Of a DNA stretch of 64,000 bases, positions 34,536 to 44,997 are shown in pieces. The DNA is from Selaginella moellendorffii (lineage: Eukaryota > Streptophyta > Lycopodiopsida > Selaginellales > Selaginellaceae), in the NCBI RefSeq assembly GCF_000143415.4, contig NW_003314263.1, positions 2,848,700 through 2,912,699 on the forward strand, given 5' to 3'. A model generated the notes under the pieces. The model saw only the letters and a list, made by a program, of their open reading frames with translations. It searched no databases and was not told the origin of the DNA. Each line of letters begins with the position of its first letter. Position 1 is the first letter of the stretch. Made by a program: the position numbers and the translations under genes.

Positions 34536-35596
34536 TCACGATTGCGTTGCCGTGGGAGAGGTGTTCAGAGCTACGTCAACAAATTTCCCATTTTGCTTGG
34601 GTAACTCGATTCCACTCTCCAAATCCGGGGATTCACTCTCTTCAGCTTCCTTCTCGTCGGGCACCTGCCACGTCAGCAAGTTACCGGGTTTGTAATATAT
34701 GTAGTGGCAAAAGAGCTGGACGGCGCCTCCGGCTAGTCCAAGAACATTGGGAACCTGAATTGGGCAAAACTCGATGTTAATTCCCTGTAAATATTTTGGC
34801 CTTTACTGCAGAAAACTTACCAGTATGTAAATGTCGTGCTTCAAGAGCGCGTACGCAAACCACAGGGCACTGTTGATGAAGACGGTCAAGCACAGGTAAA
34901 AAGGTAAGAACTCGACGCTTTTGGTCTTGAAAATCCGGTACTGCAAGACAGAGGTTTTGTGATTAGCGATGATAACAAGGAAAGTTAAGGTTTTAATCCG
35001 CCAACTTACCATCACGGACAAAGGTGACCAATACATCGCGATGTTGAGGACGATGCAAAGAACTCCAAAGATTGTAATCCTCGTGTCTTTACTATGGATT
35101 CCGAGACTTATGCCAAAGCCCACGGCCGCCATGATCGCCAAGCACGAAAACGTATAAAGGGATGCTCTTTTCTGCAAATTCAAAAGGGGCAAAGTTGGCA
35201 AAGCGATTCGATCAACCCTCAAAACAAATCCTTACCAGTGCCTTGGGCGATTTCCTCGCGTAGAACAAGAAAAGCAAGACGTAGATCACGTTGAGAACTG
35301 TCCCAAGCCCATTGATGGTGACGACCAGCGTTGCGTTTTTGTTAATTGGCGAGCCATACAGAACCCAGAGAATACAATTCAGGAGCGAGGCGATATAGGG
35401 CACCGAGGAGAAGGATTCCGTGGATTTCTTCTTTGCAATCCTTATGAAAGTGAGTCTGCAATGGAAAAGCAAGAATCAGATTGGGAAAAGGGGGTCATGA
35501 AGCAAGAAAAAGAGTGAAAACATACATCGAAGACAAGAACATCAACGCTGCGACAACATTCCCAGCCACTCCAATAATCGTTGCTGCGATCGCCAT
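34536..35596 (-). CDS. SWEET (MtN3/saliva) sugar transporter
   Basis: Five exons: 35596-35526, 35455-35236, 35171-35010, 34940-34821, 34754-34536; 263 residues, a typical SWEET length. Two MtN3 repeats are visible. The first has MAIAATIIGVAGNVVAALMF, TFIRIAKKKSTESFSSVPYI and LLNCILWVLYG. The second has VLNIAMYWSPLSVM, FKTKSVEFLPFYLCL, NSALWFAYALL and VPNVLGLAGGAVQL. The proline near the start of TM1 in most SWEETs is absent here (IGVAGN keeps the Gly-Asn). The C-terminal tail is short and acidic then polar, cytosolic. SWEETs carry out facilitated diffusion of glucose or sucrose across plasma or vacuolar membranes; the substrate cannot be told from sequence alone. Confidence 0.93.
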
Positions 35597-35762
35597 GCTG
35601 TTCTAAAACCCGTAAAGCTCTCACAACCCTATTACACCAAAACACCAAAGCCTCAGTTTTATAAGACAGGTAACACCCTTTTTACTAGCGAAAAGGCTCC
35701 TTTTGGGTTCATAAAATCTTATCCATTCAATTTCTTATCCAAAACGAAATAAGAGTTTATAG

Positions 35763-37499
35763 TTAACAGACATTTATATCATCTCCCACACAATTGTGGC
35801 ACCTGAAAAGCTTGTTTGGATCCACCACCTTTTTGATCGACTTTAACCTCTCAAAGTTCACTCCAAAGAATGACTCTTGCCAGTTAGGCTCGTTGAAATC
35901 GGCCTCGTTGAGATAAGCTCCGGACTCTTGCGTAAGATCACGTAGGAGGCTGTTTGCATGCGTGAGTGCCTTGGTCTTTACGTCTTGCTCCATCAAACTC
36001 GTCCCTTCCGGCCAAGAGGTGGGCAACACAAGCTGCCACAGAGCCTTCCTCCACACGGGATTCACAGCGTTGTCTTGCTCCTCCGCCACCTTTCCACCCG
36101 CGACAAAGCAGCCGATGATCCGCCCAATCCCATTGTCAAGAACATTCACCAATGCCTGGGCAAGCTCCATCGACGATTTCTCCATCGTCTCGCGTGGTAT
36201 CAGCCTGGAAGCAATCTGCAAGTTGTGGCCAGTACTCTCCACGCATTGTGCACCGAAGTAGGCGCAAGACGCCGCTTGTCTCCAAACTAGAAAAGATGGA
36301 AACTCCTTCACGTTTGCAACCTGGATCGTGAGCCCCTGCTGCTGCCGGACATAGCTCAGAAAGCCACCCAAGGTTTCGTTCACTCGCGACGCCTCGCCGT
36401 TGGGAATGAGATATCCAAAAAAGAGCCTCTCGCGCCTGATCTCAAAGTAACCCGCCCAGTTCTCATCCGATAGCGCACCCTGGATCTCAATGAAGTGCCG
36501 GGTTACCTCAAGGAGACTAGGGGCATTCGCCGGGATGATGCTCACAAAGGTTCCGATCACACGACTGAAAGCCGGGAAAGTCCGGTATGTTGCGGATACC
36601 ACAACTCCAAAAGTTCCGCCACCTCCGCCCCGCAGGGCCCAGAAGAGGTCCTGGTTCTGGCATGCATTCGCGACAACAAGCTCCCCATCTGCAGTCACAA
36701 CCTCAAACTCCAAAACATTGTCCGCCGCCAGTCCAAACATGTGGGAGATCGGGCCATGCCCGCCACCTTGAACATAGCCCCCTGCCGCTGCCACTGTTCC
36801 CGACATCGCCCCGACAACAACAACTTTCCGTGTGTCTGCCGCACGGTAAACATCCTCCCAAACATCACCTGCATGAACCTTGACCGCACTCTGACCGCGT
36901 TGACCAGCACTGCAACCCGCCGGCCTGAAGTCGTCGCTGAAGCTGATGTTCCTCAGGTCCCGGGTCCAGACGACCATTGACCCGGCTTCCGTACTTTGAC
37001 CGTGGTAGCTGTGCGCGCCACCTCTGACCTTGAGCTTCAGGCGGTACTTCGCCGCGAAGCGCACGGCCGCCTGGACGTCGCCGGCGGTGGCCGCGCGGAC
37101 CGAATATTCTGGAAGATTCCCGCGCCGGCACTGCCCGTTCTTGGCCGCGGTGGTGTTGAGCGGGCAGCCGTCCTCGCCCAGGAGCTCCCAGTTGGCGTAC
37201 TGGACGGCGGCGGCTTGGTCGATCCGCCAGCTCGGGTCGGACCATCGGGACATGGCGATGGAGCACGAAGCGTTGTCAAAGGTGTCCTTGTAGCAGGGGA
37301 GGGCGGCAGGGATTGGGACGAGGAGCCGGCCAGCGATGGAGGAATTGAGGGCTTTCCAGGCGTCGGCGCTGGGCCAGCAGGACTCGCTTGGATTGGAGCA
37401 CTTACAGGCACTTGCATTGGTGTTTTGGGCGCTGGAGATGAAATTGGAGATGGAGAAGATCGTGGAAAAGAGAAGAAGTAACGCCATTGCTCGTCCCAT
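35763..37499 (-). CDS. Intronless secreted FAD-linked oxidase, fungal-like
   Basis: A single exon of 578 residues, unlike its intron-rich neighbours. A signal peptide (MALLLLFSTIFSISNFISSA) precedes a cysteine-rich start (CKCSNPSESCWPSADAW). The FAD-binding PCMH domain has YSVRAATAGDVQAAVRFA, GGAHSYHGQST with His163 at the site used for covalent FAD in the berberine-bridge family, GGYVQGGGHGPISHMFG and ALRGGGGGTFGVV. The C-terminus ends in a BBE-like segment (VDPNKLFRCHNC). The N-terminal CWPS...ALN and CxxGNLPEYSV layout resembles fungal isoamyl-alcohol-oxidase-type FAD enzymes more than plant BBE-like proteins. The likely role is oxidation of a small alcohol or sugar-like substrate outside the cell with transfer to oxygen. 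ATG 37499 is used; a second in-frame ATG is at 37487. Confidence 0.85.
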   Translation of the reverse strand: MGRAMALLLLFSTIFSISNFISSAQNTNASACKCSNPSESCWPSADAWKALNSSIAGRLLVPIPAALPCYKDTFDNASCSIAMSRWSDPSWRIDQAAAVQYANWELLGEDGCPLNTTAAKNGQCRRGNLPEYSVRAATAGDVQAAVRFAAKYRLKLKVRGGAHSYHGQSTEAGSMVVWTRDLRNISFSDDFRPAGCSAGQRGQSAVKVHAGDVWEDVYRAADTRKVVVVGAMSGTVAAAGGYVQGGGHGPISHMFGLAADNVLEFEVVTADGELVVANACQNQDLFWALRGGGGGTFGVVVSATYRTFPAFSRVIGTFVSIIPANAPSLLEVTRHFIEIQGALSDENWAGYFEIRRERLFFGYLIPNGEASRVNETLGGFLSYVRQQQGLTIQVANVKEFPSFLVWRQAASCAYFGAQCVESTGHNLQIASRLIPRETMEKSSMELAQALVNVLDNGIGRIIGCFVAGGKVAEEQDNAVNPVWRKALWQLVLPTSWPEGTSLMEQDVKTKALTHANSLLRDLTQESGAYLNEADFNEPNWQESFFGVNFERLKSIKKVVDPNKLFRCHNCVGDDINVC

Positions 37500-37783
37500 T
37501 GGAGAATCCTTGAAGAACTACCTCGTTCTAAAGATCTTGCCTTTGTCAATCACTCGAGAATTGAGAACGCTGCTGTGTAATCGATCTCAATCAATCGAGA
37601 ATTGACCAAAGCTGTGTGATCGATCGATCAATCCCCAAGAAAGAATGAGGTAATGTGGAAGAAGAGAATGCTCGCTTTAAAAACCGGGAAGAACGCGTAG
37701 CTATTGCTTGCCAAAGACGCGTTTAATTTAAAACTAAACTGTCGGGTATATTACCAGCATAAGTTTTGGCGGGAAACTGCGTT

Positions 37784-37791
37784 TTAGGGTT
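37784..37791 (+). promoter_or_regulatory. Telo-box before PHS1
   Basis: TTAGGGTT, 24 bp upstream of the ATG at 37816, in the 316-bp divergent region shared with the FAD oxidase. Confidence 0.45.
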
Positions 37792-37815
37792 CTTCGAGCG
37801 CTGGGGGCAAGCGAG

Positions 37816-39052
37816 ATGAGCGACGCTCGGATCGCATGGCAAGTGGAGCTGGCGCAATTCGTCCCGCCGTTCGAGGGGCTTCACCGGCGATTCTTGGCGG
37901 GCTCCTGGATCATCTCCAAGTCGGCGGCTACTCTCACGATCAACAGCGCCTCCGCGACGCTGGCCATCGTTCTCAATGGCAATGTCTATGTGAGTTTCTT
38001 GGCATAGCGCGTTGTTTGTTTGCTTCGCGTAGTCGTTCTATTGTTTTGGCTTGGCCGGCATTGGCTTTTGTAAGAAAACCACGGTTTCTAAATGGTTTAT
38101 TTTGTATCTTCTTGTTGTCCAGGAAGAACACTGTGTTCCCGACTTGTCGTTTGCTTGGCCTCGTACCACTGGGAGCTCGCGAGTCATTCTCGCAAGCTAC
38201 GCAATCTCTGGAACGGTGAGTTCGATTTTATTTTTTATTTTTTAATCTCCGAGATTAGAAAAGAAAAAACAATTCTACGATCGTTTTTTTTTTTTTTGTT
38301 TGCAGACATACAAGTTTGGAATGAGGTTCGAGAACGACGAGGAAGCGTCGAAATGCTTTAAGATCCTCGAAGTACGTGCTACTGTTTTGTATTTTATCAT
38401 TGTTTTTCTTGTTTTAACTTGCTTGTTCTGTCTAGGCTGCCGCGTCCATTCCCAGGGGTACTCTAGAAAGCGTGGTCCCGAAAATCTACAGCGAGATGGA
38501 CTGGACAGCCCCAGGAGCTCCCGACCAATTCATTCCGGAAGTGATTGAAACCAACAGTCCCAACGGGGCCCGAAGCAACACCTCGGGAGCAGGGTCTGTT
38601 CTCCCGGATCCAGAGGTAGTCTTAGCACTGCCATGCCCAGGTACTTCGCTTCGATACAACTTTAAGAAATCTCAGAGCTTTCTAAGCTAGAATTTTTTGG
38701 TTTATCTTAAGCAGGATCCAGTAACAAGCCATCAGCACCCGCGCTCAAAGAGCAAATCCATACGAGCAACTCTTTGATCAGCACCAAACCTTCAGGGCCG
38801 GAGCTCAAGGAGCAAATCCTCGTGAGCAACTCTTTGATGAAATCAAAGACGTTTTATAACTACTCCTTTCGCTGTTTTCGCAGAAATGCCTCATGGATCC
38901 TTCGTTCCCAGGCAAGGCAGTAAAAACTTCTCTGGTTTATATCAAACCTGGCTAAAAAATTGATGACGATTTCTTCCAATGCAGCTTTCGTGAACGAGGT
39001 CGAGAAAATCTGGCACGAAATCGGACACAACGTCGAGACGCTGCAGACGTAA
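37816..39052 (+). CDS. PHS1: POOR HOMOLOGOUS SYNAPSIS 1 (PHS1)-like meiotic protein
   Basis: Seven exons: 37816-37989, 38123-38215, 38306-38371, 38436-38640, 38715-38821, 38884-38911, 38985-39052; 246 residues with all phases consistent. Family features are an N-terminal WQVELAQFVPP, RRFLAGSWIISKSAATLTI, EEHCVPDLSFAWP and FGMRFENDEEASKCFKIL, and a C-terminal CLMDPSFPAFVNEVEKIW. In maize PHS1 controls homologous pairing and the nuclear entry of RAD50 in early meiosis. Exon 5 contains a 60-bp tandem duplication of its own exon-intron boundary. Intron 6 has a GC donor (CCAG|GCAAGG) and exon 6 is only 28 nt. It lies 316 bp from the divergent FAD oxidase and 630 bp upstream of a SWI1/AM1 paralog on the same strand. 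Confidence 0.82.
38721..38840 (+). repeat. 60-bp tandem duplication across an exon-intron boundary in PHS1
   Basis: Copy 1 (38721-38780) and copy 2 (38781-38840) align without gaps at a 60-bp period. Copy 2 carries the working splice donor (CTC|GTGAGC at 38822); the same site in copy 1 reads ACGAGC and is coding. Confidence 0.95.
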
Positions 39053-39682
39053 CTTCGACGTCCTAGTAGCTAAATTTTTTGCTGTAGACGAGGTAAGTAC
39101 TTTCAATCACAGTAGTAGTTTTATAATCCCAGAGATGAGCTTTTAATGCGTGTTTTTCCCTCCAGGCAATGATCAGCGATGTACCTCGAAGAATCTAACT
39201 AGTCGCTCCAAAGGCTAAGAGCTTAGATCGAGCAAAAGGATAGAGAAGGCACGGCTTTAAAAAATTTTTGCTAGCCTTTCTGTCCGTTAAAACAGTACAC
39301 TCTCTACTACGAAGCTTAAGTTTTTCACGAAGATGCCCAAGCGTATCACGGTTAGCTGTTGCTATCGCGGGGAGAATATGCTGCCGTGAAGCGGGAAGAT
39401 TCCAGTGACCAGTACGGCTGGCCGAAATTGGAAATTCAAGGTGGCCAAGTACGTACCGTACAGAGCTATGGGAAGTGAAAGCCAGTGTGCGAGGAAGAAG
39501 TGATAGGAGGCCCTCGTCGGGCTTTAGCGACGAGCAAGATAGGGTTGGAGGGGCGGAGGCTCGAAGAAATTTCGAGCGCGCAAGCTGATTCTCGTCCGGA
39601 GCTGGGATTCTGGCGTCCAGGTGATCGTCGCTCTGGATTCTGCGCTCTAACAGCGAAAATTTTCCAGCATTGGAGCCGAGCG
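39053..39682 (+). other. Intergenic region between PHS1 and the second SWI1/AM1 gene
   Basis: No separate gene seen. A TTTTCCAG at about 39660-39667 could be the acceptor of a leader intron, and an open frame from 39485 without an ATG runs in phase with the first coding exon of the next gene, so an upstream exon is possible. Confidence 0.4.
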
Positions 39683-42105
39683 ATGAGAAATTCGAGGCCG
39701 TCGACAGAGGACTGGCTCCAGGCGATGGGAAATCAAGGTATGGATCGAAGAACTTCGGTGTTTTCTTCTCTTCTTGACGCTTGTTGGATCGCTAGAGGGG
39801 AGCGGCAAGGAAATATTTCCACAGGATACATTTCCAGAGGTGAGCGCTTCTTGCTTGGATTTCTTTCTTGGATGTGAGCTCTCATCCCAGGCCAAGGACG
39901 AAATCGAGAAGAATGCAGAACTCTTGCCTTGGTGCTCTGAGCAAAAGAACCGGAAGAGAAAGCTTCTAGAGCCGCTCGAGGACGATCGCGACCAGCATCT
40001 AGCTTTGACGCTCTATGTAGAGAAAACCTCCGGTAAGAACCAAAGCAGTGCTTCTCTTCGTCGTTCTTTTTTCTTGTTTCTCTCATTCGTTTGGTGTCTT
40101 CTTTGTAGCTGAGCATCCAAGAGCTGGAGTCGTGTACGAAGTTAGCCGGCCTCTGGCATCTTCCCCGTCGTCTCGACTGAGATCTCGCGTTGCGATGGTA
40201 AAAACTTTGCGTTCTTATCTTCTAGAGATGAGACTTACAATGCACGTAGGTGGTGAGCGTATCGAGCGAGGAAGTGAAGCTCAGATTTCCCAGTTGTTCC
40301 TCGTTGGAGAGGTTTCTTCGGAGCAACGCGGAAAAAAAGTGCTCCCTGGGAAGTTCGGAGACTATCTCGGAGACTATCATGGGTACGAAGCCGGAGCTAG
40401 ACGAGGAGGTGACGATAACAGCAAAACTCGCGGAGGACCTCCTCATACGACCGATATCTTGCACTGAGCTCCTCCATCAAGGTCACCTTGAGTCCTTTTG
40501 GCTGGCTGAAGACAAAAAAGAGCCTGTTGTAAACAACCCGAGGAGCTGGGCTGTTCGAAGAAAATCAACGCGTGTCTCGAAGATCAACGAAAACGTTCAG
40601 CTCGCTGTGAGCAGGTTCAACAGCGGCTCTTCGATAACGCATCCCGAGAAGACCCCAGTGAGGTGTACGGCCATTCAAGTTCGTAAAGATGTGCTTGGAA
40701 GGTGGTCTGCTGGACGGTAAGTGACTCGGTTTTGAAAACTTCGAGTGCTGTCTTGACTGTATCGATACAGATATGCGAGTGCACAGGAAAAGCTTATTGA
40801 TCTTATGCGTGCTAAAGGAGCCCGGCCTGGCAATGCGATCTCAAGAGCCGTGTTACGAGAGGACGCACGGAAGTTTATCGGCGACACTGGCTTGCTGGAT
40901 CACTTGTTGAAGCACTTGGTGGACAAAACGACACCTGATGGCCAACGTTTTAGGAGGCGGCATAACTCGGAAGGCAATCTCGAGTACTGGCTTGAAGATG
41001 CTTCTTTGATGGAGATTCGCAAGTCTGCCGGCATTGAAGACCCCTTCTGGCTTCCACCTCCTGGCTGGAGTCCAGGAGACAAACTCCCGGACGGTGCCTA
41101 TAGCTGCCGAGGCATGACCGCTTCAGAGGCTGCCGAGATGAAAAGCCTCAAGCAAGAAGTTGAGCAACTCAAAAGGTCTGTTGTGCTTTCGTTGTTCTGA
41201 ATTACTTGGACTGAGTGTTTCGTGTTCCAAACAGTACGCTTTCTACAATGAGGAGCTCTCCAACAGAAACCGAGACTCTGACACAAAACTCCGATCAAGC
41301 GTGGCAAGAATCCCAGGACAAAAGAAGGATGAGAACGCAAGTCGAGGTATTAATATCAATCACTTTGAGTGGTTTTTCATTGACGAGGTTTTATCCTTCC
41401 AGAATCTCAAGGCAAGCATTGAGGAGCTTCAAAGCGCTTACATCCATCTCCACGAGCTGCATCGCGAGAACTCGCACTTTATGGTTCATGATCTTGTTTC
41501 GTAAAACAGTTTTTTACTTTTTGCCTCCAGGAAACAGGATACGCAACCTTTATCAAGACCGAAAACCAGGTTGATAGAGACCGAGAAAGGTGTGAAATTT
41601 TTTCCCTGGAAACCATCGCTGTCTCAACTGGAACTGGATGATTTTTCTTTCTAGAGATCACGAGCGGCTGGACAAGCTGGAACATCAAGTTCGTAGCATT
41701 GTCAAGGTAGAATCAATTTCTCTTATCGGCGTTAAGTCGATCACTGTTGCTTGGCTTTTAATTACCAGGATGCGGCGGTCGAGAAACTCGCCACGGAGTC
41801 CCAGTTCAAGATCTTGTGGAAGGTCGTCATGGCTTTGCAGGTCAGTGAATCCCAATCTAGTGCCAGGCATGGAAGAAAAGCTAAAACTTTCGTGGTGTTT
41901 GTTCTCTAGATGTTCCAGGACAATAACATCGTCGTCAAGCCTGTGCTTCGCCAGGAGGTGGAAGAGAGCTCTGTCGCGAGGATGGAACAAGGTAAGAAAA
42001 GCTCAAAGCAAATTCACCTCCATTCACCATGGTCACAATTTTACAGCAGAAATTCGCACTCTCGACGAAGAAATTGGATGGCTTGGCCTCGCGCCTCCCG
42101 CATGA
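39683..42105 (+). CDS. SWI1/DYAD/AMEIOTIC1-family meiosis protein, copy b
   Basis: Thirteen exons: 39683-39737, 39796-39839, 39891-40032, 40109-40197, 40250-40716, 40771-41175, 41235-41346, 41403-41483, 41531-41589, 41655-41706, 41769-41840, 41910-41991, 42047-42105; 572 residues, close to Arabidopsis SWI1. An N-terminal region with VYEVSRPLA and VAMVVSVSSEEVKLRFPS (the RVVMVS-type motif of the family) precedes the core: YASAQEKLIDLM, RKFIGDTGLLDHLLKHL, FRRRHNSEGNLEYWLEDASL, DPFWLPPPGW. Coiled coils follow (ERLDKLEHQVRSIVK, EKLATESQFKILWKVVMALQ). Copy b is the more complete of the two family members in the window and probably the functional SWI1/AM1 equivalent for sister-chromatid cohesion and meiotic entry. 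The start is the first in-frame ATG; an upstream exon is possible. Confidence 0.88.
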
Positions 42106-42264
42106 AAGTAATAAAAACAAGGACTCTTTGCGAATCGAGGGGGGTAAAATTTCTCCACAAGAAATTCCGTGTGATCGTGTTTTCGCGGCAGTTTGTGTTT
42201 TTAGGGCTTGAGATTTAAATTCTACCAGCGTGGCACATTCCCGCCCTTTCACGCGTGCGTGAGC

Positions 42265-42271
42265 TAGGGTT
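42265..42271 (+). promoter_or_regulatory. Telo-box-like TAGGGTT before the GYMGHIP gene
   Basis: TAGGGTT followed by CTTG, 28 bp upstream of the ATG at 42300. Confidence 0.4.
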
Positions 42272-42299
42272 CTTGTTCTTGGTGTGGGACGGTTTGGCG

Positions 42300-43176
42300 A
42301 TGACGGGAGCGGGATTGAAAGCGTCCTCGCCGGAGTTCTCCTGGTAAGCCCGCCGTGCCGGGGATTTAGCGCTGTGATGGCCGCGTCTTGCAGGATCCAG
42401 GGACGATGGATACGGACAGGGCACATTGCGGAAGAAATCCGCAAGCAAAAGGATCGGGTGCCAAGGTAATCACTTCTCTTCATTTCTGTGCTTGAAATTT
42501 CTCGTTTCCAGGCGGAAGGTCGGGAAATATCCAATCCCTGGTTACATGGGCCATATTCCCGATCACAATCCACAAAGCGCCACAGCCAATGATGAGAAGC
42601 CATGCTGCAAGCAGAAAATGCTACTGTTTGATCTTGACCAGTACTCGCGAGGTGCCTGGCCACATTATAAAGGTTTTAAAACCCAGGTATGATTTTTATT
42701 CTTGATTCTTCCCGGAAACTTTAAACAGTTCGCTACGGTTGACGCATCTTGTCTCACTTTTTCCAGGTAGAGAACAATGTGAAGGATCCAAATCAAGCTC
42801 CTCCCGGTGCCACAACGTATGAATACTACAACGATCGATTGAATAGAGCACAGAAGATTTTGAACCGGCCTCCACCCAAGCGAGCCGCTGTAAGATTTTC
42901 TTTTCCTGTACTGCTTGCGGATTTAGAATCTGTTGTTTTCTGCAGCATAAAAGTGGAGTTAAGTCCTTTTTCTCTGAAGGAAGTTCTGAGGCTGTGTCTG
43001 CGAATGGATTGGTATGCACATTTTTTATCAAGTGGCATTTTCAAACCCTAGCTTTCTCTTCTGCTTTGCCTTTTACACAGGGAATGGCTGAAAGCTTTTT
43101 CAAGTATGCCCGACCTTACGAAGGGTCGTTGTGGGCATTGCAAGCAGAAAAAGCATTAGCGTCTCGCTACTTGTGA
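42300..43176 (+). CDS. Small basic protein with an IPGYMGHIP motif, possible ciliary protein
   Basis: Six exons with consistent phases: 42300-42343, 42394-42465, 42512-42686, 42767-42889, 42946-43011, 43081-43176; 191 residues. I do not recognise the family with certainty. Notable features are the motif KYPIPGYMGHIPDHNP near residue 45, many aromatic and proline residues (YSRGAWPHYKGFKTQ), and no signal peptide or membrane span. Short proteins with a P-G-Y-x-G-x-x-P motif occur among microtubule inner proteins of cilia, and lycophytes have flagellated sperm, so a role in the sperm axoneme is a reasonable guess but only that. It ends 80 bp from the stop of the convergent HKT gene. Confidence 0.7.
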
Positions 43177-43256
43177 CGGACTACTTAGGCAGCGGGGTCA
43201 ACAAAAGGGAGCAGTATGGGCATGTAAATGTGGAAGACTCAACTTTAGCAAGACTT

Positions 43257-44997
43257 TCAAACAGGAGGAGTAGATTCTGGTACTACAACAGGTGGCTGAG
43301 TCAGAGCTATGAAGCTTGGCCTTCTCGACAGTCTGGATATTTTTTCCATGTCGGTTGTGGAATCAATGTGGTGGGGAAGGTCACGGTGGCGGCCAATGAA
43401 CATGACAGCGATGATAAACATTTTTCCTGGGGCGTTCCAAGTTCCTGAGAAGCTGAGCGTGGTGTCCTTGCAATGGCCCGGTTGGAGCCTCAAGTTGCAG
43501 CTGTATCCAAGAGTCAAGCCGACGCATCCGTAGGCACTGCATGTGGGACGAAAACAGGGAAAGGCTTTAGGAACGAGCAGACAACAGCGAGAGAGAAAAT
43601 GACAGGATATAAAAAGGGAGGCCAACCTTGCAACTTCGAAGAGTATGGCGAACAGGTTGAAGTTCCGGGGATCCTTTTCCATTTGGCTGTTGAGAGAGAT
43701 GCTGATGAAGACCACAAGAAGGAACAGGAAGGTGTTGTCGTTTGCAAGGTTTCGTCTGGACTGTGTCAATAGTGTGGTATCATCTTCTCTGCTCTGTTCT
43801 CCTCTCAGCAACACAGGGTACGGCTTGATATACCTGCAAAGTATATAGACAATGACGATCTCTTCAGCAGATAACGACTCACATCATAACGCAGTAGAAG
43901 AAGAGCATGGCTTGCGAGAGCTCCACGAGGTTCAACGAGTTCATACCACCACTGCGCGTGCTGAACGCCTGGAAGAGACCATTGACAAGCTTCTCACCAG
44001 GGCGTAGTCCATCAAGCGCCTCGTTGTTCCAGTCCAGTGCGCAGAAGATGAGGCCCCCTAATGCATTGGAACCTGTGACGGCCAGTAACAGCCACAGCGT
44101 TGCAGTTTTGGGGAACAGGTGTAAGTAGTATTTTCTGGGATGCTCTAGCAGGAGCGTGTAGACTTCCTTCTTCGTTCCTGTGGTGTAGCGGTGGACCAGC
44201 CATAGAATTCCTCGCAAGGCAACAGGGAACAGGGTGTTACCGAGCAGAATGACGAGGCCGAGGTCGAGAAGCAAAACGCTGTTCGTGTTGAAGGCGACTA
44301 AGTTTTCGTTCGTAAGCACGAAGCCGACGTTGTTGAAAGCCGAGATGGTTGCAAAGAGCGCGAAGAAGCCCGGGTTGATTGTCTTGCTCTCAAGAACCGA
44401 CTTGGCGTTTGAAGAGCACTGGATGGAAATCCATGCAACGACGAAACCGAGCAAGTGAACAGCCAGCAAGTACCACACAACAATGTCAGCCAGGTGACAA
44501 ATGGCTTGGTGCTCAAGGAAGACAACTTTGAAAGACTCGGGAAGGTTTGGCCTGAAAGCCAAGGACTCCAGCCAGAGGTCGTCATTGGATCGCAAGCAGA
44601 GAGTTCTATACAACGACTCAAACAGGCTCTTGCTCTTTACTCGGGGCCTCAATGCCATCCTGGCTATCTTGCAGTACCTGTGCTTCTTGACAAGCAGCGG
44701 GACAACCAATGACAAAACCTGGCCTCCCAGGACCATCAGCACCATGACAAGCACCTGGCCAGGCGCTGGAATGTCCTCGATCTGAATACTCGAGAGTCCG
44801 CTGAGGCACATCGCCGACACAGCCGTGTAGAAGCAGTCCAGGAAGCTAAGGTGGCTATGCGTGGATCCTTCTCTCGTTCCAAAGCTCCGGAGGAGGAGAG
44901 CCCCGAGCAGGCTGAGGCCGACGAAGTAGAGGATGTGGAGGTGGTAGTAACACGGTCTCTTCTTCGCCAATCTCCGAAGAACAGCTGAAACATCCAT
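43257..44997 (-). CDS. HKT-type Na+/K+ transporter, copy a
   Basis: Three exons: 44997-43883, 43833-43627, 43536-43257; 533 residues. Four MPM (membrane-pore-membrane) units of the HKT/Trk/Ktr superfamily are visible. Pore A is [58 protein letters not shown]. At the pore-A position that is Ser in AtHKT1 (Na+-selective class I) this protein has Gly (LSG), predicting a Gly-Gly-Gly-Gly filter and K+ permeability. Other markers are QVLVMVLMVLGGQV, HPRKYYLHLFP and a final GRHRDLP. It sits head to tail with a second HKT gene 687 bp upstream, and both share the same intron positions, so the pair arose by tandem duplication. The protein acts at the plasma membrane in cation uptake or retrieval. Confidence 0.93.
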
